The notes beneath the pieces are model-generated. The model did not search any database and was not told the DNA's origin. It saw only the letters and a program-made list of their open reading frames with translations. The translations under genes were made by a program, and so were the position numbers. A stretch of DNA of 64,000 nt, taken from contig NZ_KE383972.1 in the NCBI RefSeq assembly GCF_000423045.1, forward strand, positions 143,670-207,669. Direction: 5' to 3'. This stretch comes from Christiangramia portivictoriae DSM 23547 (lineage in GTDB: Bacteria > Bacteroidota > Bacteroidia > Flavobacteriales > Flavobacteriaceae). The number at the start of each line of letters is the position of its first letter. Within the stretch, counting starts at the first letter, position 1. This document shows, piece by piece, positions 1 through 8,587 of this stretch.

Positions 1-417
1 GGTGTAGGTGTAAGTCACCGCAAAAACCTTATTGTTTTTCTTCTGAAGTTCATTTAGAATCTTTGCTTCTTCAAAAGTGGTAGTGAGTGGTTTTTCACAG
101 ATCACATGATACTTGTTTTCCAGCAACTGTTTCGCCATTGGAAAATGCAGGAAATTAGGAGTGAGGACCGAAACTACCTGCATTCTTTCTTCTTCTGAAA
201 GCTTTGCTTCTTCTGCCACCAGGTGATCGAGGTCACGATAAACTCTATTTGGATCAAGCTGAAGTTTTCCACCAAAATCAAGACTTTTTTGATGATTGGT
301 ATCAAATACACCACCTACAATTTCAAACTGGTCGAACATATTTGCCGCGACTCTGTGCAGAATTCCTATCAGGGAATCTTCACCGCCACCTAATATTCCA
401 AGTTTGATCTTACTCAT
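1..417 (-). CDS. Gfo/Idh/MocA family oxidoreductase, N-terminal part (cut by window edge)
   Basis: Reading on the minus strand from the ATG at 417 gives 139 codons without a stop, so the C-terminus lies outside the window. The N-terminus is a Rossmann fold with a glycine-rich GILGGGEDS turn (residues 7-15), and the EKP motif typical of the family is at residues 108-110. These enzymes use NAD(P) to oxidise or reduce sugars and cyclitols; several act on the C3 hydroxyl of glycosides. It is the third gene of a minus-strand operon: the permease gene stops at 428, only 10 bases upstream. The neighbouring GMC oxidoreductase and TIM-barrel isomerase fit a role in 3-keto-sugar metabolism, but the substrate is inference. 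Confidence 0.85.
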   Translation of the reverse strand, partial: MSKIKLGILGGGEDSLIGILHRVAANMFDQFEIVGGVFDTNHQKSLDFGGKLQLDPNRVYRDLDHLVAEEAKLSEEERMQVVSVLTPNFLHFPMAKQLLENKYHVICEKPLTTTFEEAKILNELQKKNNKVFAVTYTYT

Positions 418-427
418 AATTCATTAT

Positions 428-1666
428 TTAAATTTCAATATCTTTTTTATCGATCTTTTCGTTCCTGAAAAATAAGGCAAAAAGCAGCAGGACTCCAAAT
501 GCAAAAGCTGCAGGATATACCCAAATCGTTTCCCATTCATGCATTTTATCACCGGTAACGTAGGCATTCGTAATTAAGCCTGCTACATAAAAACCTATCA
601 GCATTCCCACACCATAAGTGGCGAGAGTGATCAATCCCTGTGCAGAACTCTTATATTTTGAACCGGCTTTAAAATCTGTATAGATCTGTCCTGAGACAAA
701 GAAAAAATCATAGCAAATCCCATGTAGCGCTATTCCAGTAATAAGCATAAAGATAAGTTCGCCGGAATTGCCGTAGGCGAAAAGCAGATATCTCAAGGTC
801 CAGGCCAGCATTCCCGCAATGATCGTTAACTTAAAGCCAAATCTTTTAAAGAAGAAGGGTAGAAGCAGCAGAAATAATACTTCAGAAGCCTGGCCGATGG
901 TCATTAAACCGGTTGGGTTTTCCACGCCAACTTCAGAAAGGAATGGATTTGTATTCTGGTAATAAAAGGCAAGAGGGATGCATATAAGTACAGATGCCAG
1001 AAAGAACATCAGGAAATTTCTGTCCTTCAGTAATCCTAGTGCATCCAGTCCTAATGTTTCCACCACACTTACTTTTTTTGATTTGTCTGCAGATGGTGGG
1101 GTTTTAGGTAATGTAAAACTGAATACCCCGAGAAATGCTGAAGCTATACTTACCATTAAAAAGGTATTTTTCAGCATTCCTTCCTGTCTGGATTCGGGAG
1201 AATCCCAGAAAAATATATAGCTAATTACCAGGCCTGCGATGATCCATCCAATAGTTCCAAACACACGAATAAAGGAAAATTCTTTTGCCGGATCTTTCAT
1301 CTGGGCAAAGCTTACTGAATTTACCAGCGCCAGCGTGGGCATGTAGGCGATCATATAAGCGAGTACAAGCGGATAAAATTCAGCAAAATCTGTGCTTTGA
1401 TACATGAAGTACATCAACACCGCTCCGGTAAGATGAAGGATTCCAAGGATTTTTTCAGCATTAAAGAACCTGTCGGCAATCATTCCCACAATAAACGGGG
1501 CGATGATAGCTCCCCAGGATTGGGTCGAGAACGCGGTGGAGATCTGAACATCTGTTGCATCTAAATTATAACCGAGATAGGTTCCCAGTGTAACGAACCA
1601 GCCACCCCAAATGAAAAATTCTAAAAACATCATCAGGGATAATTGGAAGCGGACTAATTTGCTCAT
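428..1666 (-). CDS. MFS permease, NupG/XapB nucleoside:H+ symporter-like family
   Basis: The 412-residue protein has about 12 hydrophobic segments and starts with the conserved N-terminal helix of the nucleoside-H+ symporter family (LMMFLEFFIWGGWFVTLGTY, residues 11-30). Loop residues MIADRFF (about 61-67) match the MFS loop 2-3 signature. The family is named after E. coli NupG, but Bacteroidota members are commonly found beside sugar isomerase and oxidoreductase genes and may carry sugars or oxidised sugars instead of nucleosides. It is the middle gene of the minus-strand operon, 22 bases after the isomerase/epimerase lipoprotein and 10 bases before the Gfo/Idh oxidoreductase. Substrate unknown; the family call is firm. 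Confidence 0.85.
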   Translation of the reverse strand: MSKLVRFQLSLMMFLEFFIWGGWFVTLGTYLGYNLDATDVQISTAFSTQSWGAIIAPFIVGMIADRFFNAEKILGILHLTGAVLMYFMYQSTDFAEFYPLVLAYMIAYMPTLALVNSVSFAQMKDPAKEFSFIRVFGTIGWIIAGLVISYIFFWDSPESRQEGMLKNTFLMVSIASAFLGVFSFTLPKTPPSADKSKKVSVVETLGLDALGLLKDRNFLMFFLASVLICIPLAFYYQNTNPFLSEVGVENPTGLMTIGQASEVLFLLLLPFFFKRFGFKLTIIAGMLAWTLRYLLFAYGNSGELIFMLITGIALHGICYDFFFVSGQIYTDFKAGSKYKSSAQGLITLATYGVGMLIGFYVAGLITNAYVTGDKMHEWETIWVYPAAFAFGVLLLFALFFRNEKIDKKDIEI

Positions 1667-1688
1667 AAAAAGGATTTGTGGAGTTGGT

Positions 1689-2687
1689 TTAAATTTGCTT
1701 TCCTGCTTTGATTAGAAGATCTCGGGTGGCTTTGATCCCTTTTTCAGGATCCATGTCTGTACCTTCATATTCGATACCTATAAAACCAGAATAACCACCA
1801 TCTTTTACGATCTGAAGCATTTTTTTATAATCAATGACTTCTTCATTTCCTTCGGTGTCGAAAGTATAAGACTTGGCGCTTACCGCCATTGCGTGTTTCA
1901 TCATTTTCTCCACGCCTTCATATTTTGGAAATTCCTCGATACATGCGGCCTGCCATCTGGCTCCACCTTCACGTTTCAAACAGAAATTTCCGAAATCTGG
2001 CAGAGTTCCGCAGTTTTCCATATTTACAGCGTCCATTACACTAACCAGAAGATCTGCATCTGAGGATAAATAGCCGTGATTTTCAACCAAAACATTAATG
2101 TCTTTGGTAGCTGCGTATTTAGAAAGCTTTTTAAGAGCATCAATAGAATTGTTTTTCCAGTTCTCTCTGTCCTCGTCACCAAAAAGATTCACTCTTATGG
2201 AATGACATCCAAGGAACTGAGCGGCATCTACCCATTTTTTATGATTTTCTACTGCCTGGTTTCTGGCTATAGAATCGTTGGTGGCAAGATCTCCTTCACC
2301 ATCGATCATAAGTAGTAAGTTTTGAACTCCAAATTCTTCACTTCTGTTTTTAAGCGTGTCCAGTACTTTTTGCAGGTCGTCTTCAGGAGTTTTGGAATCC
2401 TTTACTTTTTCAGCGTAAAAACTTGTAACATATTCTATTCCTTCAAAACCCATTTCACTGGATTTTTCAGCAAAATCCATCGGGTCCAGAGTGCCTTCAA
2501 AAATCGGGCGGTGCAGGGACCATTGTGCTAAAGAAATCTTGAAAAATAGGGAGTCATTTGTTTTTTCTGCGACTGTCTGTGTGTCATTCTCCTTACTGGT
2601 TTCAGCATGATCTTTACAGGAAATTATGGATAATGAAAGGCTAATGGCAAAAAAGAGACAGCAGGCTCTAAGTAATTTATAATTCAT
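1689..2687 (-). CDS. Sugar phosphate isomerase/epimerase-like TIM-barrel lipoprotein
   Basis: The protein has 332 residues. A hydrophobic signal ends in a lipobox (SIISC, Cys24), so it is probably an exported lipoprotein, unlike cytoplasmic xylose isomerase-like enzymes. The rest matches the AP-endonuclease-2/xylose-isomerase-like TIM barrel: AQWSLHRP near residue 54, GFEGIEY, a VENHG metal-ligand strand, LPDFGNF, and GFIGIEYEG near the C-terminus. Family members isomerise, epimerise or, as described for some 3-keto-glycoside enzymes, cleave sugars. It is first in the minus operon and divergent from the GMC oxidoreductase gene. A periplasmic enzyme acting on the product of the GMC dehydrogenase is a reasonable inference, not shown by the sequence. 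Confidence 0.85.
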   Translation of the reverse strand: MNYKLLRACCLFFAISLSLSIISCKDHAETSKENDTQTVAEKTNDSLFFKISLAQWSLHRPIFEGTLDPMDFAEKSSEMGFEGIEYVTSFYAEKVKDSKTPEDDLQKVLDTLKNRSEEFGVQNLLLMIDGEGDLATNDSIARNQAVENHKKWVDAAQFLGCHSIRVNLFGDEDRENWKNNSIDALKKLSKYAATKDINVLVENHGYLSSDADLLVSVMDAVNMENCGTLPDFGNFCLKREGGARWQAACIEEFPKYEGVEKMMKHAMAVSAKSYTFDTEGNEEVIDYKKMLQIVKDGGYSGFIGIEYEGTDMDPEKGIKATRDLLIKAGKQI

Positions 2688-2784
2688 TTTTGGTGCGCTT
2701 AGGTTGTATGGTTAATACCATTGAATGATTGAAAATTAAATGTAGTCTTTTTTTTAAAGATGTAAAATTATAGGCATTAATTTA

Positions 2785-2792
2785 TATATTTG
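2785..2792 (+). promoter_or_regulatory. Bacteroidota -7 element for the GMC oxidoreductase gene
   Basis: TATATTTG exactly matches the TAnnTTTG -7 element of Bacteroidota promoters, 41 bases before the GTG start. I see no good TTTG about 19 bases upstream, so this rests on the -7 element alone. The divergent operon's promoter must also lie in this 146-bp gap; no clear element for it was seen. Confidence 0.45.
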
Positions 2793-2833
2793 GTAGACTT
2801 CGAACTATTTTTTCAACGATAAATCAATGAATT

Positions 2834-4534
2834 GTGAGTAACTATTATGAAAATGACAGCTATGACGCTATAGTTGTTGGAACAGGTATTAGTGGTGGCT
2901 GGGCAGCCAAAGAACTTACCGAAAAGGGCTTCAAAACCCTTGTGCTGGAACGTGGTCGCATGGTCGAACACGTAAAGGACTATCCTACGATGAACGATGA
3001 TCCCTGGGACTATAAGTTTAAAGGCCAGGTTCCAAGAGAAGAGAAAAAGCGACAGTTAAAACAGGCAAGAACCGGTTATACGGTGGCTGAGCCTAGCAAG
3101 CATTGGTTTGTAGATGATATCAAACATCCTTATAACGAAACTAAAAGATTCGACTGGATGCGTGGTTACCATGTAGGAGGCAGGTCGATCATGTGGGGAA
3201 GGCATAGTTACAGATTAAGCGATCTTGATTTTGAGGCGAATAAGAAAGATGGAATGGGTGTGGACTGGCCTATTCGATATAAAGATATTGCTCCGTGGTA
3301 TGATTATGTTGAATCATATATTGGTGTTTGCGGTGAAAAATTAGGATTGAGTCAATTGCCAGATGGACAGTTCCTTCCTCCAATGGATTTAAATTGCGTG
3401 GAAGATCATCTTAGACAAAGCATTTCTGAAAATTTTGACGGTCGTGTGATGACCTCCGGTCGTGTAGCTCATATTACCGGAGACAAGAAGTTCGAAGGCC
3501 GTTCAAAATGTCAGTTTAGAAACCGATGTATTCGCGGATGTCCTTACGGAGGCTACTTCAGCAGTAATTCATCTACATTACCGGCGGCGGAAAGAACCGG
3601 AAATATGACCCTTAGACCAAACTCCATTGTGAGCGAGGTTATCTATGATGCAGATACCAAACTTGCTACTGGTGTAAAAGTGGTGGATACCGAGAGCGGA
3701 GAAACCATGGAATTCAAAGCGAACGTAGTTTTCCTTTGTGCTTCAGCAGTTGCATCCACCAGTGTCCTGATGCAATCAAAATCTGATCGTTTTCCAGATG
3801 GAATGGGCAACGACTCTGGAGAACTGGGACATAATGTGATGGATCATCACTTTAAAGCCGGTGCTTCCGGAAATTTTGATGGTTTCCAGGATATGTATTA
3901 TAAGGGAAGAAAACCAAACGGAATCTACCTTCCAAGGTTTAGAAACCTGGATGGAAGTAGTGAGGTTGATTTCCTAAGAGGTTATGGATACCAGGGTGGA
4001 GCCAGCCGTACGAACTGGACAGATGCCGTTGCAGAAGCTGGGTATGGTGAAGATCTTAAAAAAGCGGTGACCTCTCCAGGAGGCTGGAATATGGGACTAA
4101 TGGGCTTTGGAGAAACACTTCCTTATCATGAAAACAAAATGAGTCTCGACTACAACAAACTGGATGAATGGGGGCTGCCTACGGTAACCTTTGATGCCGA
4201 GTTTAAAGAGAATGAACTGAAAATGCGTAAGGATATGGTGGACCAGGCCGTACAAATGCTGGAAAAAGCCGGATTCAAAGATGTTAGTGGTTATGATGAT
4301 ATTGGTGCTCCCGGTCTTGGTATCCACGAGATGGGAATGGCCAGAATGGGTAGAGATCCAAAAACATCTGTTCTTAATGGTAATAACCAGGTTCACGAAG
4401 CTAAGAATGTATATGTGACAGACGGTGCATTTATGACCTCTGCCGGATGCCAGAACCCGTCCTTAACTTATATGGCCATGACTGCTAGAGCGGCAGATCA
4501 TGCTTCAAAAAACTTTAAAAAGTCTAATGCATAA
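2834..4534 (+). CDS. GMC family oxidoreductase (FAD-dependent sugar/glucoside dehydrogenase-like)
   Basis: This 566-residue flavoprotein has an FAD Rossmann motif GTGISG (residues 16-21), a GGRSIMWG stretch, and the C-terminal GMC domain with the catalytic pair His498 (IHEMG) and Asn541 (QNPSLT). Three cysteines at 226, 232 and 236 recall the Cys-rich stretch that carries an iron-sulfur cluster in catalytic subunits of bacterial FAD glucose/glucoside dehydrogenases. It has no signal peptide of its own; the Tat-type partner 12 bases downstream would carry it across the membrane. The start is GTG 2834: an ATG at 2827 is out of frame and opens a four-codon ORF overlapping this start. Glucoside 3-dehydrogenase activity is the likeliest role by family and neighbours. 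Confidence 0.88.
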   Translation: MSNYYENDSYDAIVVGTGISGGWAAKELTEKGFKTLVLERGRMVEHVKDYPTMNDDPWDYKFKGQVPREEKKRQLKQARTGYTVAEPSKHWFVDDIKHPYNETKRFDWMRGYHVGGRSIMWGRHSYRLSDLDFEANKKDGMGVDWPIRYKDIAPWYDYVESYIGVCGEKLGLSQLPDGQFLPPMDLNCVEDHLRQSISENFDGRVMTSGRVAHITGDKKFEGRSKCQFRNRCIRGCPYGGYFSSNSSTLPAAERTGNMTLRPNSIVSEVIYDADTKLATGVKVVDTESGETMEFKANVVFLCASAVASTSVLMQSKSDRFPDGMGNDSGELGHNVMDHHFKAGASGNFDGFQDMYYKGRKPNGIYLPRFRNLDGSSEVDFLRGYGYQGGASRTNWTDAVAEAGYGEDLKKAVTSPGGWNMGLMGFGETLPYHENKMSLDYNKLDEWGLPTVTFDAEFKENELKMRKDMVDQAVQMLEKAGFKDVSGYDDIGAPGLGIHEMGMARMGRDPKTSVLNGNNQVHEAKNVYVTDGAFMTSAGCQNPSLTYMAMTARAADHASKNFKKSNA

Positions 4535-4546
4535 AAGTTTTAAATT

Positions 4547-5191
4547 ATGAATAGAAGACAATTAATAAAAAATCTGGGATTGGGTGCAGGAGTTTTTGTA
4601 GTAGGACCTTCAGCATTGAGTCTGTTACAAAGTTGCAAGAATGAGCCGGAATATGACTGGCAGCCAGTATACCTTAGCGCTTCAAACGGTAACGCGTTAA
4701 AGCAGGTACTAGATACTATCTTACCCGCGACAGATACGCCAGGGGCATCAGATCTCAATATCGCACAGTTTATAGATTCTTATATGGATACTGTAGCTGA
4801 GCCAGAGAGAGCGAAAGAATTTAACAGGTCTGCAGATGCATTTGCCAGGGCTTTTGAAAGAGATTTCGAAAAATCTCAGGATGACGGAGGGAAAGATGAT
4901 TACAATGCTATCGTTAAAAAATACCTGAAAGCGACTCCGGCAGATAAGGAAAAATATATGAAACGTAATACAGAAACTCAGGATGCTCAAAATCAAGAAC
5001 CTGAAGTGGAGATGGATTCTGATGCCGGAGCATATGCCTATCTAAATAATGTTAGAGATATGGCGATTTGGGCCTGGAAGAATAGTGAGGAAGTTGGAGA
5101 AAATGTAATGTGGTACGATCCGGTTCCAGGTGAGTATATTCCATGTGGACCCGTAAGTGAACTTGGAGGTGGCAAAGCCATGTCTTTATAG
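4547..5191 (+). CDS. Gluconate 2-dehydrogenase subunit 3 family protein (Tat lipoprotein partner of the GMC enzyme)
   Basis: This 214-residue protein begins with a twin-arginine signal (NRRQLIKNLG) followed by a hydrophobic stretch and a lipobox (SLLQSC, Cys30), so it should be exported folded and lipid-anchored. The mature part carries the subunit-3 pattern: LKQVLDTILPATDTPGASD near residues 50-68, then a helical domain, and a C-terminal WYDPVPGEYIPCGP segment. In known GMC dehydrogenases this small subunit carries the catalytic subunit through Tat and stabilises it. The gene follows the GMC gene by 12 bases and is followed by a strong terminator, so the two form a transcript. No cytochrome c subunit is encoded next to them. 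Confidence 0.88.
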   Translation: MNRRQLIKNLGLGAGVFVVGPSALSLLQSCKNEPEYDWQPVYLSASNGNALKQVLDTILPATDTPGASDLNIAQFIDSYMDTVAEPERAKEFNRSADAFARAFERDFEKSQDDGGKDDYNAIVKKYLKATPADKEKYMKRNTETQDAQNQEPEVEMDSDAGAYAYLNNVRDMAIWAWKNSEEVGENVMWYDPVPGEYIPCGPVSELGGGKAMSL

Positions 5192-5273
5192 ATTCTCAGT
5201 CTTATTCCTAAAAATTTGAGATTTATCAACAGTTGTTGGTAAAAAAAATCAAATTATGAATTTTTTAATATTG

Positions 5274-5315
5274 TGGCGATAATGCTCTTTTCTTTGCATT
5301 ATCGCCATCTTTTTG
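5274..5315 (+). terminator. Rho-independent terminator after the GMC/subunit 3 pair
   Basis: Perfect 11-bp stem TGGCGATAATG (5274-5284) with CATTATCGCCA (5297-5307), a 12-base loop, then TCTTTTT. It separates the dehydrogenase genes from susC. Confidence 0.85.
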
Positions 5316-5360
5316 TGGAATTCATAAAAATAGCTTTAATAATTTGAGGTTTAAAAATTT

Positions 5361-5370
5361 CAAACGTTTG
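5361..5370. promoter_or_regulatory. CAAACGTTTG palindrome upstream of susC, possible operator
   Basis: A perfect 10-bp palindrome with a central CpG lies 106 bases before the susC start and about 30 bases upstream of the likely promoter. LacI-family operators often have this central CG layout. No LacI-type gene is present in the window, so the regulator, if any, lies elsewhere. A palindrome this short can arise by chance. Confidence 0.35.
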
Positions 5371-5397
5371 CGAAATACCATGAATTAAGAATATCAA

Positions 5398-5429
5398 TTG
5401 TTTTGTTAACTATAAATTATATAAATTTA
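5398..5429 (+). promoter_or_regulatory. Probable susC promoter
   Basis: TTG (5398-5400), 21-base spacer, TAAATTTA (5422-5429), one base off TAnnTTTG. It lies about 47 bases before the susC ATG. Confidence 0.4.
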
Positions 5430-5475
5430 ACGGACTCAACCTGTGTTTGAGCGATTCCAACTAAAACTTTAACTT

Positions 5476-8400
5476 ATGAGAAAATTGATTTTCAGGAGCC
5501 TTTTGTTTATCGGAGCACTTATTACCTTCGGTATGGCAAATGCGCAAACTGTAACCGGAACAGTGACAGATGAGAGTGGTCCGCTGCCCGGTGCAACTGT
5601 TTCTATCAAAGGAACATCGACGGGTACCACTACAGATTTTGATGGTAATTACACTATCAACAACGTTCCGGCAGATGCTACACTTATGTATAGCTTTGTT
5701 GGGTATGTTACACAGGAGATCAAGGTGAGTGGGCGTCAAACGATCGATGTCAACCTTGAAACCGATGCATCTGAACTGGAAGAAGTAGTTTTAATTGGTT
5801 ATGGAACCACGACCGTTAGGGATGCAACGGGTGCTGTTGCGTCGGTAACTTCCGAAGAATTTAATAAAGGTAACATTTCTTCTCCTGAAGAATTAATACA
5901 GGGTAAAACTGCTGGTGTGCAGATCACTCAGGCCAGTGGGGAACCAGGAGCTGGAATAGCGCTTCGTATTCGAGGAACAACTTCTGTAAGATCCAACAAC
6001 AACCCATTGTTCGTTGTAGATGGTGTGCCGCTGGCCGGTGACGCTACTGCAGCAGGTGGTGGTGACCTTGGGATTGGTTCCAGCTCTTCCAGAAACCCAT
6101 TGAACTTCTTAAACCCGAGTGATATTGAGAGCATCAGTGTTCTGAAAGATGCTTCGGCAACCGCTATCTATGGTTCCAGGGGTGCGAATGGTGTTGTGAT
6201 TATACAAACCAAGTCTGGTAGAGGAGTGCAGGGTGGTTCTTTTACTTATGATGGTTCTGTAAGTATTGCGAACGCTGCCAATGAATTTGACCTTCTAAAC
6301 GCTGAGCAATTTCTTGACGCCGTAGAGCAATATGGTGGAGATAGAGAAGCTCAGGACTTCGGTGCAGATACAGACTGGCAGGATCAGATCCTTAGAACGG
6401 CGATCTCTCAAAATCATGCATTGTCTTATATGAATAGCTACAGTTCTGGTAACCTTCGTTTATCTTTAGGATATAATGACATTGAAGGGGTTGTGGAGAA
6501 CTCGAATATGGAAAGACTTACGGGTCGTTTAAATGCGAATCAGAGATTTTTTGATGACAGATTAAACCTTGGACTACAGTTAACGCTTTCTAATGTAAAA
6601 GATGAAGCTGCACCTATTGGTAACGATGGTCCTTCTACAGGAGATTTACTTGGAGCAGCATACTACGCCAATCCAACCTGGCCAGCCGAGGTAAGTTTCG
6701 ATCCGGTTGGAAATAGCAGAAATCCACTTGAGATTCTTGAGTACGTTAAGAATGAAACAGAAACCGACAGAATTCTTGTAAACCTTTCTGCAGATTATGA
6801 TATCCTGGAAAACCTGAATGCTAAAATCACCTTAGGTTATGACCGTGCAGAATCTGAGCAGAACGCTTCAGTTTCAGGAAATGTTATAAACTTTGACAAT
6901 GGATCACCAGGAAACGGTCGTGCTCAGTTAAACGATCTTGAAGCTACCAATAGATTAATGGAATTTGTAGTAAACTACGACAAGCAGTTTGACAATTCTA
7001 CTTTTTCTGCCTTATTAGGTTATTCTTTCCAGGATTTCCAGAGAGAAGGACGCTATGCCAATGGTTTTGGATTTGTATCTACAGATAATGGTGCCATGTC
7101 TTCTGAATTAAGAGGAGATATCGACGCACTATACGGAGCAGTAAATGGTGGTTTTAACCAGTTGCGATACAATGCAGATGGTCTTTTGGTAGACAGACTG
7201 TTTACAGATAATGGACCTGTACTAGGGGAATCTGTAAATGCGCCGGGAGGAATCAATACCAGAGTACTTACAAGTGGTACTTATGACAATACAGATGAAA
7301 TCCAGTCTTTCTTTACAAGATTGAACTATTCCCTGGCAGATAAATACTTATTCACTTTTACCATGAGAGCTGATGGTTCTTCAAGATTTGGTCCAGATAA
7401 TCGATATGGTTACTTCCCTTCAGGAGCATTTGCCTGGAAGATCGACCAGGAAGATTTCTCTCCAGATGCCCTATCCACTTTAAAGCTTAGACTTGGATAT
7501 GGTATTACAGGTAACCAGGAAGGTCTTGGATATGGAAACTTTACTATTCGTCGTGTGCTTAATGGCTATGGTATTGACAATGGTGGAAACATAAATGGTG
7601 GAGGACTTGGAACTGCAGGATTTGCTAACCCAGGATTGAAATGGGAAGAAACTGCTCAGGCTAACGTCGGGATCGATTATGGATTCATGAATGATAGATT
7701 ATCTGGTAGTCTTGATTTTTACTATAAGGATACACAGGATCTTCTTCTTGTGGCAGAACAGGCTCAGCCTTCACCGGTACCATTTACATTCCAGAATCTA
7801 GATGCCAGCGTGATCAACAAAGGTGTTGAATTTGCGATTGATTATGATATCATTGATAATGAAAACTTCTTCTGGAACTTTGGATTCAACGTTGCTTACA
7901 ATGACAACGAACTTCAGGATTTCGATGGTTTAATTCAAACCGCTCAGATTTCTGGACAGGGACTTACCGGAGCTTTTGCCCAGTTATTGGCAGAAGGCCG
8001 TCCATTGTTTTCTTACTACTTGAGAGAATTTGGTGGATTTGATGAAAATGGTCTTTCTATCTATCCTAATGGAGATGAGCAGCAGTTCGTTGATAAGAGT
8101 GCACTTCCAACTACAAACCTTGGTATTAATACCAGAGCTGAATTTGGAAACTTTGATGCCTCAATTTTCTTTGCAGGACAGTTTGGTCACTATATCTATA
8201 ACAATACTGCCAATGCATTCTTTACTGCTGGTAGTATAAACAGTGGTAGAAACGTAACTACAGATGTACTTACAAACGGAGAACTTCCAGCGAATGCTCC
8301 AGATGTATCTACAAGATTTCTTGAAAAAGGTGATTTCTTAAGATTACAAAATGCAAGTCTTGGTTATACTATTCCTCTTGCTGAAGACTCTTTCGTAGAA

Positions 8401-8574
8401 AATCTAAGAGTTTATGTAAACGGTCAAAACCTTTTCGTGATCACAGACTATTCAGGTCTTGATCCGGAAGTTAGTGTAGATAAGTCACTAAATGGTTTAC
8501 CAACAGCTGGTATCGATTATACAGCATTCCCTAGACCTAGAACGGTAACATTTGGATTAAATGCTAAATTTTAA
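5476..8574 (+). CDS. susC: SusC/RagA family TonB-dependent outer membrane transporter
   Basis: The 1032-residue protein has a signal peptide cleaved after ANA (residue 23), a CarboxypepD_reg-like N-terminal extension (about 25-105, beginning VTGTVTDESGPLPGATVSI), a plug domain with ALRIRGTTSV and the SusC hallmark GSRGANGVVIIQTK near 235, then a 22-strand-type barrel ending in a C-terminal aromatic (KF). It imports a nutrient across the outer membrane with energy from TonB; the SusD encoded next acts as the lid. Unlike a standard polysaccharide locus, no glycoside hydrolase, lyase or sulfatase is adjacent. The downstream partners are FG-GAP/ASPIC lipoproteins and a haloperoxidase-type protein, so the substrate cannot be guessed from context. 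Confidence 0.95.
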   Translation: MRKLIFRSLLFIGALITFGMANAQTVTGTVTDESGPLPGATVSIKGTSTGTTTDFDGNYTINNVPADATLMYSFVGYVTQEIKVSGRQTIDVNLETDASELEEVVLIGYGTTTVRDATGAVASVTSEEFNKGNISSPEELIQGKTAGVQITQASGEPGAGIALRIRGTTSVRSNNNPLFVVDGVPLAGDATAAGGGDLGIGSSSSRNPLNFLNPSDIESISVLKDASATAIYGSRGANGVVIIQTKSGRGVQGGSFTYDGSVSIANAANEFDLLNAEQFLDAVEQYGGDREAQDFGADTDWQDQILRTAISQNHALSYMNSYSSGNLRLSLGYNDIEGVVENSNMERLTGRLNANQRFFDDRLNLGLQLTLSNVKDEAAPIGNDGPSTGDLLGAAYYANPTWPAEVSFDPVGNSRNPLEILEYVKNETETDRILVNLSADYDILENLNAKITLGYDRAESEQNASVSGNVINFDNGSPGNGRAQLNDLEATNRLMEFVVNYDKQFDNSTFSALLGYSFQDFQREGRYANGFGFVSTDNGAMSSELRGDIDALYGAVNGGFNQLRYNADGLLVDRLFTDNGPVLGESVNAPGGINTRVLTSGTYDNTDEIQSFFTRLNYSLADKYLFTFTMRADGSSRFGPDNRYGYFPSGAFAWKIDQEDFSPDALSTLKLRLGYGITGNQEGLGYGNFTIRRVLNGYGIDNGGNINGGGLGTAGFANPGLKWEETAQANVGIDYGFMNDRLSGSLDFYYKDTQDLLLVAEQAQPSPVPFTFQNLDASVINKGVEFAIDYDIIDNENFFWNFGFNVAYNDNELQDFDGLIQTAQISGQGLTGAFAQLLAEGRPLFSYYLREFGGFDENGLSIYPNGDEQQFVDKSALPTTNLGINTRAEFGNFDASIFFAGQFGHYIYNNTANAFFTAGSINSGRNVTTDVLTNGELPANAPDVSTRFLEKGDFLRLQNASLGYTIPLAEDSFVENLRVYVNGQNLFVITDYSGLDPEVSVDKSLNGLPTAGIDYTAFPRPRTVTFGLNAKF

Positions 8575-8587
8575 AAAAAAATTAATG

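Noticed and set aside
2708-2721. ATGGT-TAAT-ACCAT inverted repeat in the divergent gap before the GMC gene
   Set aside because: Arms of only 5 bp; could be an operator but the evidence is too thin to list.
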